The notes under the pieces were generated by a model. It did not search any database. It was given only the letters and a program-made list of their open reading frames with translations, and was not told where the DNA came from. Shown here one piece after another: positions 7,136 to 14,355 of a DNA stretch of 20,214 bases (within the stretch, counting starts at the first letter, position 1; each line of letters opens with the position of its first letter). Source of the stretch: Reyranella sp. (GTDB taxonomy: Bacteria; Pseudomonadota; Alphaproteobacteria; Reyranellales; Reyranellaceae); NCBI GenBank assembly GCA_030679805.1, contig JAUXST010000235.1, positions 1 through 20,214 of the forward strand. Direction: 5' to 3'. A program made the position numbers and the translations under genes.

Positions 7136-7879
7136 ATTGAGTTCCGATGAGACGGCGCGCGCGGCATCGCGCATTTCGTGGGCTAGCGCCAGCGCGGTCG
7201 CCCGATCCAACTGGCTTGAGATACCGACCGCGGCGAGCGACCGCGAAATCGTGCCGGCTGCATCCAGCACCGGCGCCGCCACGATGGTGACGCCGGCAAT
7301 GTAGTTGCCGCGGTCGATGCTGAAGCCCTGGCGACGTGCGGCGTCGACTTCCTTGCGCCAGGTCTCGAGGCTGGGGGCATCGTGCCAGAGCAGCGCGCGG
7401 AACCGTTTGTCGATCTCGGCCGACGGCTGGTCGCTGAAGGCCGCGACGCAGCGGCCGGTGGCGCTGATCAGGGCCGGGAAGCGGCTGCCGATATCGACAT
7501 GCATGCGGACGGGCGCTTGCGTCTGCGAGAGAGCGACGACGATCATGTGGTCGAGGTTGGGAAGCTCGACGCCGATCGCGGTGACGGCGTAGCGCCGCGA
7601 CAGTTCGTCGATCCTGGGCTGCACGAGGCTGGCGAAGTCGTTGGCCTGCAGGGCCGTGCGCGCGAGCGCAAGCGTGCCCATGCCGAGGCTGTACTGCTTG
7701 GCGGCATCGACCTTGACCAGTTCCTCGGCCACCAACACCCGCAGGATATGGAGGCTGGTGCTCGGCACGAGGCCGAGCGCCTGCGAGATCGCCTTGACGC
7801 CCATCGGCGTCTTGGTGCGGCCGAGCAGGCGCAGGATGGCGACGGCACGGGTGACGGCAGGGACGGCGCGGAGGATCAT
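7106..7879 (-). CDS. IclR-family transcriptional regulator
   Basis: A 257-residue regulator with the IclR layout: an N-terminal winged helix-turn-helix (about residues 5-65, with KAISQALGLVPSTSLHILRVLV as the helix pair) and a C-terminal effector domain (about 80-250) containing ATGRCVAAF and the GFSIDRGNYIAGVTIVAAPVLD stretch that shapes the ligand pocket. IclR proteins usually repress or activate a neighbouring catabolic operon in response to an aromatic or organic acid. It is divergent from the acyl-CoA ligase operon across 65 bases, so that operon and itself are the likely targets. The ATG at 7879 has no ribosome binding site, and the predicted promoter puts transcription start on or next to it. 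Its last codons lie within the long hairpin at 7077-7135. Confidence 0.9.
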   Translation of the reverse strand: MILRAVPAVTRAVAILRLLGRTKTPMGVKAISQALGLVPSTSLHILRVLVAEELVKVDAAKQYSLGMGTLALARTALQANDFASLVQPRIDELSRRYAVTAIGVELPNLDHMIVVALSQTQAPVRMHVDIGSRFPALISATGRCVAAFSDQPSAEIDKRFRALLWHDAPSLETWRKEVDAARRQGFSIDRGNYIAGVTIVAAPVLDAAGTISRSLAAVGISSQLDRATALALAHEMRDAARAVSSELNGPRASRPAS

Positions 7880-7881
7880 AT

Positions 7882-7914
7882 TTGTCTATATACAATTAAA
7901 GAATCTTCTGTACA
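7882..7914. promoter_or_regulatory. Probable IclR operator region (three palindromes)
   Basis: The AT-rich intergenic stretch differs sharply in composition from its surroundings. It holds the imperfect palindrome TTGTCTATATACAA (7882-7895, 12 of 14 positions symmetric), the interrupted repeat AGAA-TC-TTCT (7900-7909), and TGTACA (7909-7914). The centres of the first and last are 23 bases apart, close to two helical turns. They cover the predicted promoter of the regulator gene. Binding by the adjacent IclR protein is inference. Confidence 0.5.
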
Positions 7915-7915
7915 A
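7887..7915 (-). promoter_or_regulatory. Predicted promoter of the IclR gene, leaderless
   Basis: On the minus strand TTGTAC (7915-7910) and TATATA (7892-7887) are separated by exactly 17 bases, a good sigma-70 arrangement. Transcription would start six to eight bases after the -10 box, at about 7881-7879, which is the start codon of the regulator itself. No Shine-Dalgarno sequence is present, consistent with a leaderless mRNA. Confidence 0.55.
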
Positions 7916-7944
7916 CTCTTTCCAATTCGACGAACGTTGCCGCC

Positions 7945-9495
7945 ATGACGAGCCTCACGGCCTACACGAGCTATGCCGACGCCCAGGCGCACTTTTCAGG
8001 TGCGAAGCTCTGGGAGCTTTTCGACGGCGATCGCGACAGCCTGAACATCGCGCACGAATGCATCGACCGGCACGTCGATGGCGACCGCCCGGCCGTCATC
8101 GTCGTCCATGCCGGCGGGCGCGACGAAGCGCTGAGCTTCAGGCAGATTTCGGAGGATTCTTCGCGCTTCGCCCACTGGCTCGCCGCGCAAGGGATCGAAG
8201 CCGGCGACCGCGTCGCCATCATGCTCGAGCCGTCGCGCGCCTTTTACGCCACCGTGTTCGGCACCATGAAGTTGGGCGCCATCGCGGTGCCGCTGTTCAC
8301 GCTGTTCGGGCCCGATGGGGTCAAGTTGCGGCTCGACGATTGCACACCGAAACTGCTCGTCACGAATACCGAGAAGGCCGTCCTCGTCGCGCCGACGATC
8401 AGCACGCGCATCGTCGTTGCCGACGAAGCCTTCACGGCGGGTCTGGCGTCATTCCCGCCGTCGTTCACGCCGGCCACTCGGTCCGATGCGCTGGCGATTT
8501 TCCAGTACACGTCGGGAACGACCCGAGAATTGCCGGAGGCCGTGAAGCATACGCATCGCGCGATCGTCACCCTGATGGTCGCGGCGCTGTACGGGACCGG
8601 CCTGCGGCCGGGCGACCGGTTCATCTGTCCGTCCTCGCCGGCCTGGGGGCACGGGCTGTGGCACGGCACGCTGGCGCCGCTCGCGCTCGGCATCACCATC
8701 GGCGCCTACGCCGGCAGGTTCGATGCCGAACGGCTTCTGAAGGCGCTCCAGGATCACCGCTTCACCAACATCTCCGCGGCGGCCACGCACTACCGCATGA
8801 TGCGGAATTCCGGCGCCGCGGGGCGCTACCGGTACTTTCTCGAGAAGACGTCCTTCACCGGCGAGCCGATCGACAGCGAGACGGCGTCGTTTGCCGAAGC
8901 GACATTCGGGCGGCCGGTCTGCAGCATGTACGGCACGACCGAAATCGGCGTGATCCTGGTGAGCTATCCGGGTGCCAGAGATTTCACCGTCAAGCCGGGA
9001 TCGCTCGGCAAGCCGATCCCCGGCGGCAAGGTCGAGGTCCACGACGCCGACGGCAAGCCGTGCCCGCCCGGCGTGATGGGCGAGATGAAGGTGTGGCGGC
9101 ATGATCGCTGGATCGCCACCAAGGACCTCGGTCGCACCGACGAGGACGGCTACTTCTTCCACGGCGGACGGGCCGACGACGTCATCATCTCCGCCGGCTG
9201 GACGATGAGCGCCATCGAGATCGAGGATGCGGTGCTGAAGCATCCGGACGTACGCGAAGTGGGCGCCATCGGCGTTCCCGATAGCTTGCGTGGCCAGGTC
9301 GTGAAGGCATTCGTCGTCGCCGCCCGCGCGGGCGACGAGTCATTCGCGCGCGAGATCCAGGACCTGGTGCGGGAGCGGCTGAGCCAGCACGAATATCCCC
9401 GCCTCGTCGAGTTCATTGCCGAGCTGCCGAAGACGCCGGCCGGCAAGGTCAATCGCAAGCTTCTTCGCAAAAGGGAAAAGATAAATGTCGACTAA
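7945..9495 (+). CDS. AMP-dependent acyl-CoA synthetase/ligase
   Basis: A 516-residue member of the ANL adenylating superfamily, which converts a carboxylic acid, ATP and CoA to acyl-CoA, AMP and pyrophosphate in the cytoplasm. Motifs in order are the phosphate-binding loop YTSGTTRELPEAVKHTH (188-204), the aromatic/substrate region PSSPAWGHGLW (229-239), MYGTTE (328-333), the YFFHGGRADDVI hinge region and TPAGKVNRKLL with the catalytic Lys501. The phosphate loop departs from the usual TGxPK pattern, reading TRELPE. The style resembles benzoate-CoA ligase and medium-chain ligases, but the substrate is open. It is the first gene of an operon with a dehydratase, CoA-transferase and Bug receptor, and shares its upstream region with the IclR gene. 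There is no clear ribosome binding site before the ATG. Confidence 0.9.
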   Translation: MTSLTAYTSYADAQAHFSGAKLWELFDGDRDSLNIAHECIDRHVDGDRPAVIVVHAGGRDEALSFRQISEDSSRFAHWLAAQGIEAGDRVAIMLEPSRAFYATVFGTMKLGAIAVPLFTLFGPDGVKLRLDDCTPKLLVTNTEKAVLVAPTISTRIVVADEAFTAGLASFPPSFTPATRSDALAIFQYTSGTTRELPEAVKHTHRAIVTLMVAALYGTGLRPGDRFICPSSPAWGHGLWHGTLAPLALGITIGAYAGRFDAERLLKALQDHRFTNISAAATHYRMMRNSGAAGRYRYFLEKTSFTGEPIDSETASFAEATFGRPVCSMYGTTEIGVILVSYPGARDFTVKPGSLGKPIPGGKVEVHDADGKPCPPGVMGEMKVWRHDRWIATKDLGRTDEDGYFFHGGRADDVIISAGWTMSAIEIEDAVLKHPDVREVGAIGVPDSLRGQVVKAFVVAARAGDESFAREIQDLVRERLSQHEYPRLVEFIAELPKTPAGKVNRKLLRKREKINVD

Positions 9496-10627
9496 GACGA
9501 TCGAGCGCAGCTTTCCGAAGATCACCGAAGAGGGCCTCGATGCGCTACGTGAGCGCATCGGCGTCAAGATCGGCGTGACCGCCGAGCCGTGGTGCCACGA
9601 GGCCACGCGCGACAACATCCGCCACTATGCCCACGGCATCGGCGACGACAATCCGCTGTGGTGCGTTCCAGATTACGCGCAGAAGACCAAGTTCGGCGAC
9701 GTGATCGCGCTGCCGAGCTTCCTGTTCACGACCAGCCGTATCATCTCGGGTTATGTCGGCGGCCTGCCGGGAATCCATGCCATGTGGTCCGGCTCCGATT
9801 GGAACTGGCACAAGACCGTCAATCGTAACGACACGATCACGACCGAGGCCTGGCTCAAGGACCTCGTCGTGCACAATACGCGGTTCGCCGGCCGCGCGGT
9901 TCAGCAGACCTATCATGTCGATTTCTTCAATCAGAAGGGCGATCTGGTTGCCGACGCCGACAGCTGGTGCTTCCGCACCGAGCGCGACCACGCCCGCGAG
10001 CAGGGTACCAAGTACAAGGACGTGAAGGCCCGCCAACCGCGGCGCTACACCGACCAGGAACTGGCCGACGCCTACCGGCTCTACGCCGAGGAGAAGATCC
10101 GCGGAGCCGAAACGCGCTACTGGCAGGACGTCAAGGAAGGCGAAGCGCTGCCCACGATGCTGAAGGGCCCGATGACGGTGACGGGCTTCATCGCCTACGC
10201 GCAAGGCTGGGGCGGGCTCTACATCCGCGCCAACAAGCTCGCCTGGAAGCTGGCCGACTCGCATCCGGGCCTCGGCATCAAGAACCGCTTCGGCATTCCC
10301 GATTGCCCCGAGCGCGTGCACTGGGAAGAGGAATTCGCGCTCGAGGTCGGTGCCCCCGGGGCCTACGACTACGGCCCCGAGCGCGCCTCGTGGCTCACGC
10401 ACCACCTCACCAACTGGATGGGCGACGACGGCATCCTGCGCAACGCCACCAGCAAGATCCGCCGCCACAATCCCGAGGGCGACATCCTGTTCATCAAGGG
10501 CAAGGTCAAGCGCAAGTACATCGAGAACGGTCGCCACCTGATCGAGATCGAGCAGGAGGCGCGCAACCAGACCGACGAGCTGTCGGTGCTGGGCACCGGC
10601 CTCGTCGAGTTGCCCAGCCGCGGCTGA
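9485..10627 (+). CDS. MaoC / FAS1-like hotdog dehydratase, two-domain
   Basis: A 380-residue protein with two hotdog-type domains. The N-terminal part (about residues 30-175) reads like the FAS1-like dehydratase domain seen in MaoC-type hydratases, with DNIRHYAHGIGDDNPLW (44-60) and the PSFLFTTSRIISGYVGG stretch. The C-terminal part (about 205-375) contains the second domain, including PMTVTGFIAYAQGW and a long YENGRHLIEIEQEARNQ-like strand region near the end. Enzymes of this type hydrate enoyl-CoAs or dehydrate hydroxyacyl-CoAs. The ATG at 9485 overlaps the ligase stop by eleven bases, and AGGGAA lies upstream within the ligase gene. Its stop overlaps the next start by one base (TGATG). A role on the CoA ester formed by the ligase is likely, but the exact reaction is not visible. 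Confidence 0.8.
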   Translation: MSTKTIERSFPKITEEGLDALRERIGVKIGVTAEPWCHEATRDNIRHYAHGIGDDNPLWCVPDYAQKTKFGDVIALPSFLFTTSRIISGYVGGLPGIHAMWSGSDWNWHKTVNRNDTITTEAWLKDLVVHNTRFAGRAVQQTYHVDFFNQKGDLVADADSWCFRTERDHAREQGTKYKDVKARQPRRYTDQELADAYRLYAEEKIRGAETRYWQDVKEGEALPTMLKGPMTVTGFIAYAQGWGGLYIRANKLAWKLADSHPGLGIKNRFGIPDCPERVHWEEEFALEVGAPGAYDYGPERASWLTHHLTNWMGDDGILRNATSKIRRHNPEGDILFIKGKVKRKYIENGRHLIEIEQEARNQTDELSVLGTGLVELPSRG

Positions 10628-11778
10628 TGCCCGGCGCGCTCTCGGGACTGAAGGTGGTCGACCTGTCGCGCGTGCTGGCGGGACCGCTTTGCGCGCAGAT
10701 GCTGGCCGACCACGGCGCCGACGTGGTGAAGGTCGAGCAGCCGGCGGGAGACGAGACGCGGCATCTCGGGCCGCCTTTCGACGAGCGCGGCGATGCCGCC
10801 TATTTCGCCGCCGTCAATCGTGGCAAGCGCGCGATCACGCTCGACCTCTCGAAGGCGGAGGGCCGCGCCGTCCTCGAAGCGCTGCTGGCCGGCGCCGACG
10901 TGCTGGTCGAGAACTTCCTTCCCGGCACCCTGGAGCGCTGGGGGCTCGGCTACGACGACGTGCTGTCGGTGCGTCATCCGCGGCTCATCCTCTGCTCGAT
11001 CACCGGCTTCGGCGCCGACGGGCCGATGGGCGGGCTGCCGGGCTACGACGCGGTGCTGCAAGCGATGTGCGGCCTCATGAGCATCAACGGCACACCGGAG
11101 TCGGGGCCGACCCGGGTCGGCGTGCCGATCGTCGACTACGTCACAGGCTACAACGCGCTGGTGGGCATTCTGCTGGCGCTCACCGCGCGGCAACAGACCG
11201 GCAAGGGGCAGCGCGTCGATGTCGCGTTGTTCGACACCGCGCTCAGCCTGCTCGTGCCGCATGCCGCGAACTGGCTTTGCTCGGGCCTTACGCCGGGCCG
11301 GCTGGGCAGCGCGCATCCCAACATCGCGCCCTACGACAAGTTCCGGGCGGGCGATGGCGAACTCTTCCTCGGCATCGTCAACGACGGCCAGTTCCAGCGC
11401 TTTTGCCGCCGGGTCGCGCGCGAGGACCTGATGGAGGATCCGCGTTTCCAGACCAATGCAGCACGCCTGCAGCACAGGGACGCGCTACGCAAGGAGATCG
11501 AACGGACCCTCGTGTCCTTCGCGGTGGAAGATATCTGCCGCGACCTGATGCAAAGCGGGGTGCCCGCCGGGGCGGTGAACAGCGTGCCGCAGGCCTTCGC
11601 CCAGCCACATGTCGCGCATCGCCAGATGCTGGTCGAGCAGGGCGGCCATCGCGCGCCGGGCATCCCGGTGAAACTTTCCAGAACGCCGGGCAAGCCCGGC
11701 CGTCCACCGCCGCGCCGGGGTCAGCATAGCGAGGAAATTCTGACGGAGCTGTTTGGTTCAAAGGGAGGAAAAAGATGA
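10627..11778 (+). CDS. Class III (CaiB/BaiF-type) CoA-transferase
   Basis: A 383-residue family III CoA-transferase, which moves CoA between carboxylic acids by way of an aspartyl-CoA anhydride. The N-terminus LSGLKVVDLSRVLAGPLCAQ and ADHGADVVKVEQP (28-40) are hallmarks, as are RGKRAITLDL (65-74), ENFLPGTLERWGLGYD (95-110) and GFGADGPMGGLPGYD (127-141). The catalytic Asp is residue 170 in VGVPIVDYVTGYNA, matching Asp169 of formyl-CoA transferase. The ATG at 10627 overlaps the dehydratase stop by one base, which settles the start, because the open frame extends far upstream as a shadow. Its stop overlaps the ATG of the Bug receptor. Having both a ligase and a CoA-transferase in one operon suggests alternative activation of the same acid, or recycling of CoA from the product. 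Confidence 0.9.
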   Translation: MPGALSGLKVVDLSRVLAGPLCAQMLADHGADVVKVEQPAGDETRHLGPPFDERGDAAYFAAVNRGKRAITLDLSKAEGRAVLEALLAGADVLVENFLPGTLERWGLGYDDVLSVRHPRLILCSITGFGADGPMGGLPGYDAVLQAMCGLMSINGTPESGPTRVGVPIVDYVTGYNALVGILLALTARQQTGKGQRVDVALFDTALSLLVPHAANWLCSGLTPGRLGSAHPNIAPYDKFRAGDGELFLGIVNDGQFQRFCRRVAREDLMEDPRFQTNAARLQHRDALRKEIERTLVSFAVEDICRDLMQSGVPAGAVNSVPQAFAQPHVAHRQMLVEQGGHRAPGIPVKLSRTPGKPGRPPPRRGQHSEEILTELFGSKGGKR

Positions 11779-12743
11779 AGATCAAGGCAATGGCATATGT
11801 GGCGGCTCTGCTCGCCAGTCTCCTGTCGGGCCTGCCGGCCTGGTCGCAAGCCTATCCAGCCAAGCCGGTGAGGCTGGTCGTGCCGTACCAGGCGGGACAA
11901 GGCACCGACGTCGCCGCCCGGCTTTTCGCCGAGAAGCTTGGCAAGGTGCTGGGGCAGCAGTTCATCGTCGACAACAAGCCCGGTGCCGGCGGCAATATCG
12001 GCACCGCGGACGCCGCCCGCGCGGCGCCCGACGGCTACACGCTGCTGATGGGCACGGTCGCGACCCAGACCATGAACGAGTTCCTCTATTCGTCGCTCGG
12101 TTACGAGCCGGACAAGGACTTCGTGCCGATCATCCTGGTCGGCATGCTGCCGATGGTGATCTCGGCCAATCCATCGTTCCCGGCGAACTCGATCCCCGAG
12201 CTGGTCGCGGCGGCCAAGGCACAGCCCGACAAGATCAACATCGGGTTGCCCAGCACGACGGCGCGCATCGTCTTCGAACTCCTGAAGGCGCGCACCGGTG
12301 CGCCGCTGTTCGGCATCCCCTACAAGGGCTCGGCAACCGCCATGACCGAGGTCATGGGCGGCCAAACCCAGCTCATCATCGACACCGCGACGGCGAGCCG
12401 CGGCCATATTGCGAGCGGCAAGCTGAAGGCGCTGGCCATCACCACGCTGAAGTCGAGCGAATTGATGCCGGGCGTGAAGTCGGTCGCCGAGCAGGGCGTG
12501 CCCGGCTTCGAAGTGACTGCCTGGAATGCGATCTACGCGCCGCGCGGCACGCCGAAGGCGATCGTCGATCTATTGAACGCCGAGATGGCCAAGATCCTGG
12601 CACAGCCCGAGGCTCGTCAACGCCTGATGCAACTCGGCTTCGAGCCGGCTGGCGGCTCGCCCGAGGCCCTGGCGGCTTACGAAAAGCAGGAGCGCGCCAA
12701 GTGGGGTCCTTTGATCAAGGCGGCCGGCCTCAAGGGCGATTGA
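11775..12743 (+). CDS. Bug-family periplasmic solute receptor (TctC-like)
   Basis: A 322-residue Bug/TctC-type extracytoplasmic receptor that binds carboxylates or similar small molecules in the periplasm. A signal peptide is clear: KIKAMAYVAALLASLLSGLPA with probable cleavage after SQA (residue 26). The family signature follows: YPAKPVRLVVPYQAGQGTDVAAR (27-49), QQFIVDNKPGAGGNIG (61-76) and APDGYTLLMGT (84-94). The C-terminus carries the family-typical PRGTPKAIVDLLNAEMAKIL helix. The ATG overlaps the CoA-transferase stop (ATGA) and GGGAGG lies seven bases upstream. No TctA/TctB membrane partner is nearby, so it is an orphan receptor, as is common for Bug proteins. It probably delivers the acid acted on by the rest of the operon; this is inference. 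Confidence 0.9.
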   Translation: MKIKAMAYVAALLASLLSGLPAWSQAYPAKPVRLVVPYQAGQGTDVAARLFAEKLGKVLGQQFIVDNKPGAGGNIGTADAARAAPDGYTLLMGTVATQTMNEFLYSSLGYEPDKDFVPIILVGMLPMVISANPSFPANSIPELVAAAKAQPDKINIGLPSTTARIVFELLKARTGAPLFGIPYKGSATAMTEVMGGQTQLIIDTATASRGHIASGKLKALAITTLKSSELMPGVKSVAEQGVPGFEVTAWNAIYAPRGTPKAIVDLLNAEMAKILAQPEARQRLMQLGFEPAGGSPEALAAYEKQERAKWGPLIKAAGLKGD

Positions 12744-12758
12744 TGCCGCCAGCGTCTG

Positions 12759-12782
12759 CCGCCGCCTGCTAATAGGCGGCGG
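12759..12782. terminator. Hairpin between convergent genes, terminator-like
   Basis: CCGCCGCCT (12759-12767) and AGGCGGCGG (12774-12782) form a perfect nine-pair stem around the loop GCTAAT. It sits 15 bases past the Bug stop and contains the minus-strand stop codon of the reductase gene (12769-12771). No T-run follows, so termination efficiency is doubtful; it could serve both convergent transcripts. Confidence 0.5.
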
Positions 12783-13383
12783 TGAAGCGCTTGCGGATAT
12801 GCTTGGGCTTCTCGAGTTCGTCGAGGATGGCGATGGCGAAGTCCTCGCGGCTGATCCGGCTCTCGCCCTTGGAGTCGACGAGAAACTGATCGAGGCCCAG
12901 GCGGAACTTGCCGGTGCGCTGGCCGGCCGGGATCGCCGCCGCCGGCGAGATCGCGGTCCACTCGAGATCCTTGATCGCCCGGATGGCTTCCAGCGCCAGC
13001 ATCGCCGGCTTCGAGGTCGGCGGCTGCACGCCCTTGTCCATCATGTGATCGAAATGGGTGCGGCCGTCCTTGCGGATCAGGCTGCCGGCACCGACGACGA
13101 ACAGCGCGCGCTTCACGCCCGACTTGCGGATGGTGTCGATGACGCGGTTGACGTCGTTCTCGTTCCATTTCACCGACACGACGACGACATCGTGGCCCTT
13201 GAGGACCTGGGCCAGCACGACGGGATCGGTCGTGCTTGCGGCTCTGATCGTCATGCCGGGGCGGGCGGTGAGCTTGCGCGGATCGCGCGTGATGGCGGTG
13301 ACGGTGTGCGAGCGGGCAAGCGCCTCGGTGAGCACGCGGCTGCCGATGTTTCCGGTGGCGCCGATCAGGGCGATATTGCTCAT
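12769..13383 (-). CDS. NAD(P)H-binding atypical SDR protein
   Basis: A 204-residue protein with an N-terminal Rossmann fold: IALIGATGNIGSRVLTEALARSHTV (4-28) has the GATGxxG nucleotide-binding motif, followed by ITRDPRKL, and DVVVVSV at the end of strand 4. It belongs to the atypical/extended SDR 'NAD(P)-binding' group (NmrA/YwnB-like), which contains reductases and redox-sensing proteins without the classical YxxxK site. The C-terminal AISPAAAIPAGQRTGKFRLG is typical of the group. The ATG at 13383 overlaps the upstream hydrolase stop (ATGA), so the two are expressed together from the hydrolase promoter. The substrate is unknown. Confidence 0.85.
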   Translation of the reverse strand: MSNIALIGATGNIGSRVLTEALARSHTVTAITRDPRKLTARPGMTIRAASTTDPVVLAQVLKGHDVVVVSVKWNENDVNRVIDTIRKSGVKRALFVVGAGSLIRKDGRTHFDHMMDKGVQPPTSKPAMLALEAIRAIKDLEWTAISPAAAIPAGQRTGKFRLGLDQFLVDSKGESRISREDFAIAILDELEKPKHIRKRFTAAY

Positions 13384-14279
13384 TCCTTGGTTCCTTTCAT
13401 CAAGTCGTGCAGTGCCGCGACCGTGGCGGACGGCGCCTCCTGCGGTACGTTGTGGCCAACACTCGGGATCAGGCGCCGCTCATAGGCGCCGGTGAAGAAC
13501 TTGGTATTGCCGTCGGTTTGCGGCGCCGGCCCGACGCCGTCGTTGCCGCCGTGCAGGTTGATCGTCGGCACGGCGATCGGGGGCTGGGCGGCGAGCCGCG
13601 CCTCGATGCCGGCGAGTGCCGGGTCACCCGGCGCATAGCCGTAGCGATGCCGGTAGGACTGGATCACCACCTCGACGAAGTCGGGGTTGTCGAAGGAAAG
13701 CGCCGACCTGTCGAAGGTCGCCTCGTCGAAGGCCCAGTCCGGCGACCACAGCTTCCACAACAGCCGGCAGATGTCGCGGCGGTTCTTGGCGAGGCCCGCC
13801 CGGCCACGTTCGGTGTGGAAGTAGTAAATGTACCAGAAGCGATGCTCCTGCGCGGCCGGCAACGGATCGACCGAGCGGGCGATGTTCAGGATGTTGTAGC
13901 CGGTGCAGCTCACAAGGCAGCGCACCCGCTCGGGCCACAGGGCCGCCACGACACAGGCGGCACGGCCGCCCCAGTCGTAGCCGGCAAGGGCCGCGCGCCC
14001 GATGCCGAGCGCATCCATGAACTGCAGCAGGTCGTGGCCGAGTGCGGCCTGCTCGCCGGAGCGGGGGGTGGCGGCGCTCAGGAAGCGGGTCGGCCCGTAG
14101 CCGCGCAGATAGGGCACCAGGACCCGGCAGCCGGCCGCCGCCAGCGGCGGGGCGACCTCATCGAAGCAGCGGGGGTCGTAGGGAAATCCGTGCAGCAGAA
14201 CGACCACGGCGCCCCCGGGGGGGCCGTGCTCCTCGTAGGCGAGGTCGAGAACGTCGGTGCGGATGGTCCGGCTCTGCAT
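13380..14279 (-). CDS. Alpha/beta hydrolase, epoxide hydrolase/haloalkane dehalogenase-like
   Basis: A 299-residue alpha/beta hydrolase. LLHGFPYDPRCFDEVAPPL (28-46) gives the HGxP oxyanion motif. The nucleophile elbow GYDWGGRAA (100-108) has Asp102 instead of Ser, the mark of epoxide hydrolases, haloalkane dehalogenases and fluoroacetate dehalogenases. The C-terminal acid is in GGNDGVGP and the catalytic His is about residue 276 (GHNVPQEAP). The cap domain lies around 135-220. I chose the ATG at 14279; the frame continues to a GTG at 14333, but the extra 18 residues do not look like family sequence. It is the first gene of a two-gene unit with the NAD(P)-binding protein. Which of the three hydrolase activities it has cannot be decided by sight. 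Confidence 0.86.
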   Translation of the reverse strand: MQSRTIRTDVLDLAYEEHGPPGGAVVVLLHGFPYDPRCFDEVAPPLAAAGCRVLVPYLRGYGPTRFLSAATPRSGEQAALGHDLLQFMDALGIGRAALAGYDWGGRAACVVAALWPERVRCLVSCTGYNILNIARSVDPLPAAQEHRFWYIYYFHTERGRAGLAKNRRDICRLLWKLWSPDWAFDEATFDRSALSFDNPDFVEVVIQSYRHRYGYAPGDPALAGIEARLAAQPPIAVPTINLHGGNDGVGPAPQTDGNTKFFTGAYERRLIPSVGHNVPQEAPSATVAALHDLMKGTKE

Positions 14280-14355
14280 GCTATCGCCAAGATAGCGGCT
14301 TGGCGGCGGCGTTGACAGTCCGCTGACGTCCACTCAGTTTCACAGAGAGGACGGC

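Noticed and set aside
14280..14333. Longer alpha/beta hydrolase starting at GTG 14333
   Set aside because: The extra 18 residues do not look like the family and would overlap the desaturase upstream region; the ATG at 14279 is preferred.
14312..14340. TTGACA at 14312-14317 as a desaturase promoter
   Set aside because: The -35 box is perfect but no acceptable -10 box is found 16-18 bases on (CAGTTT), so I do not list it as a promoter.
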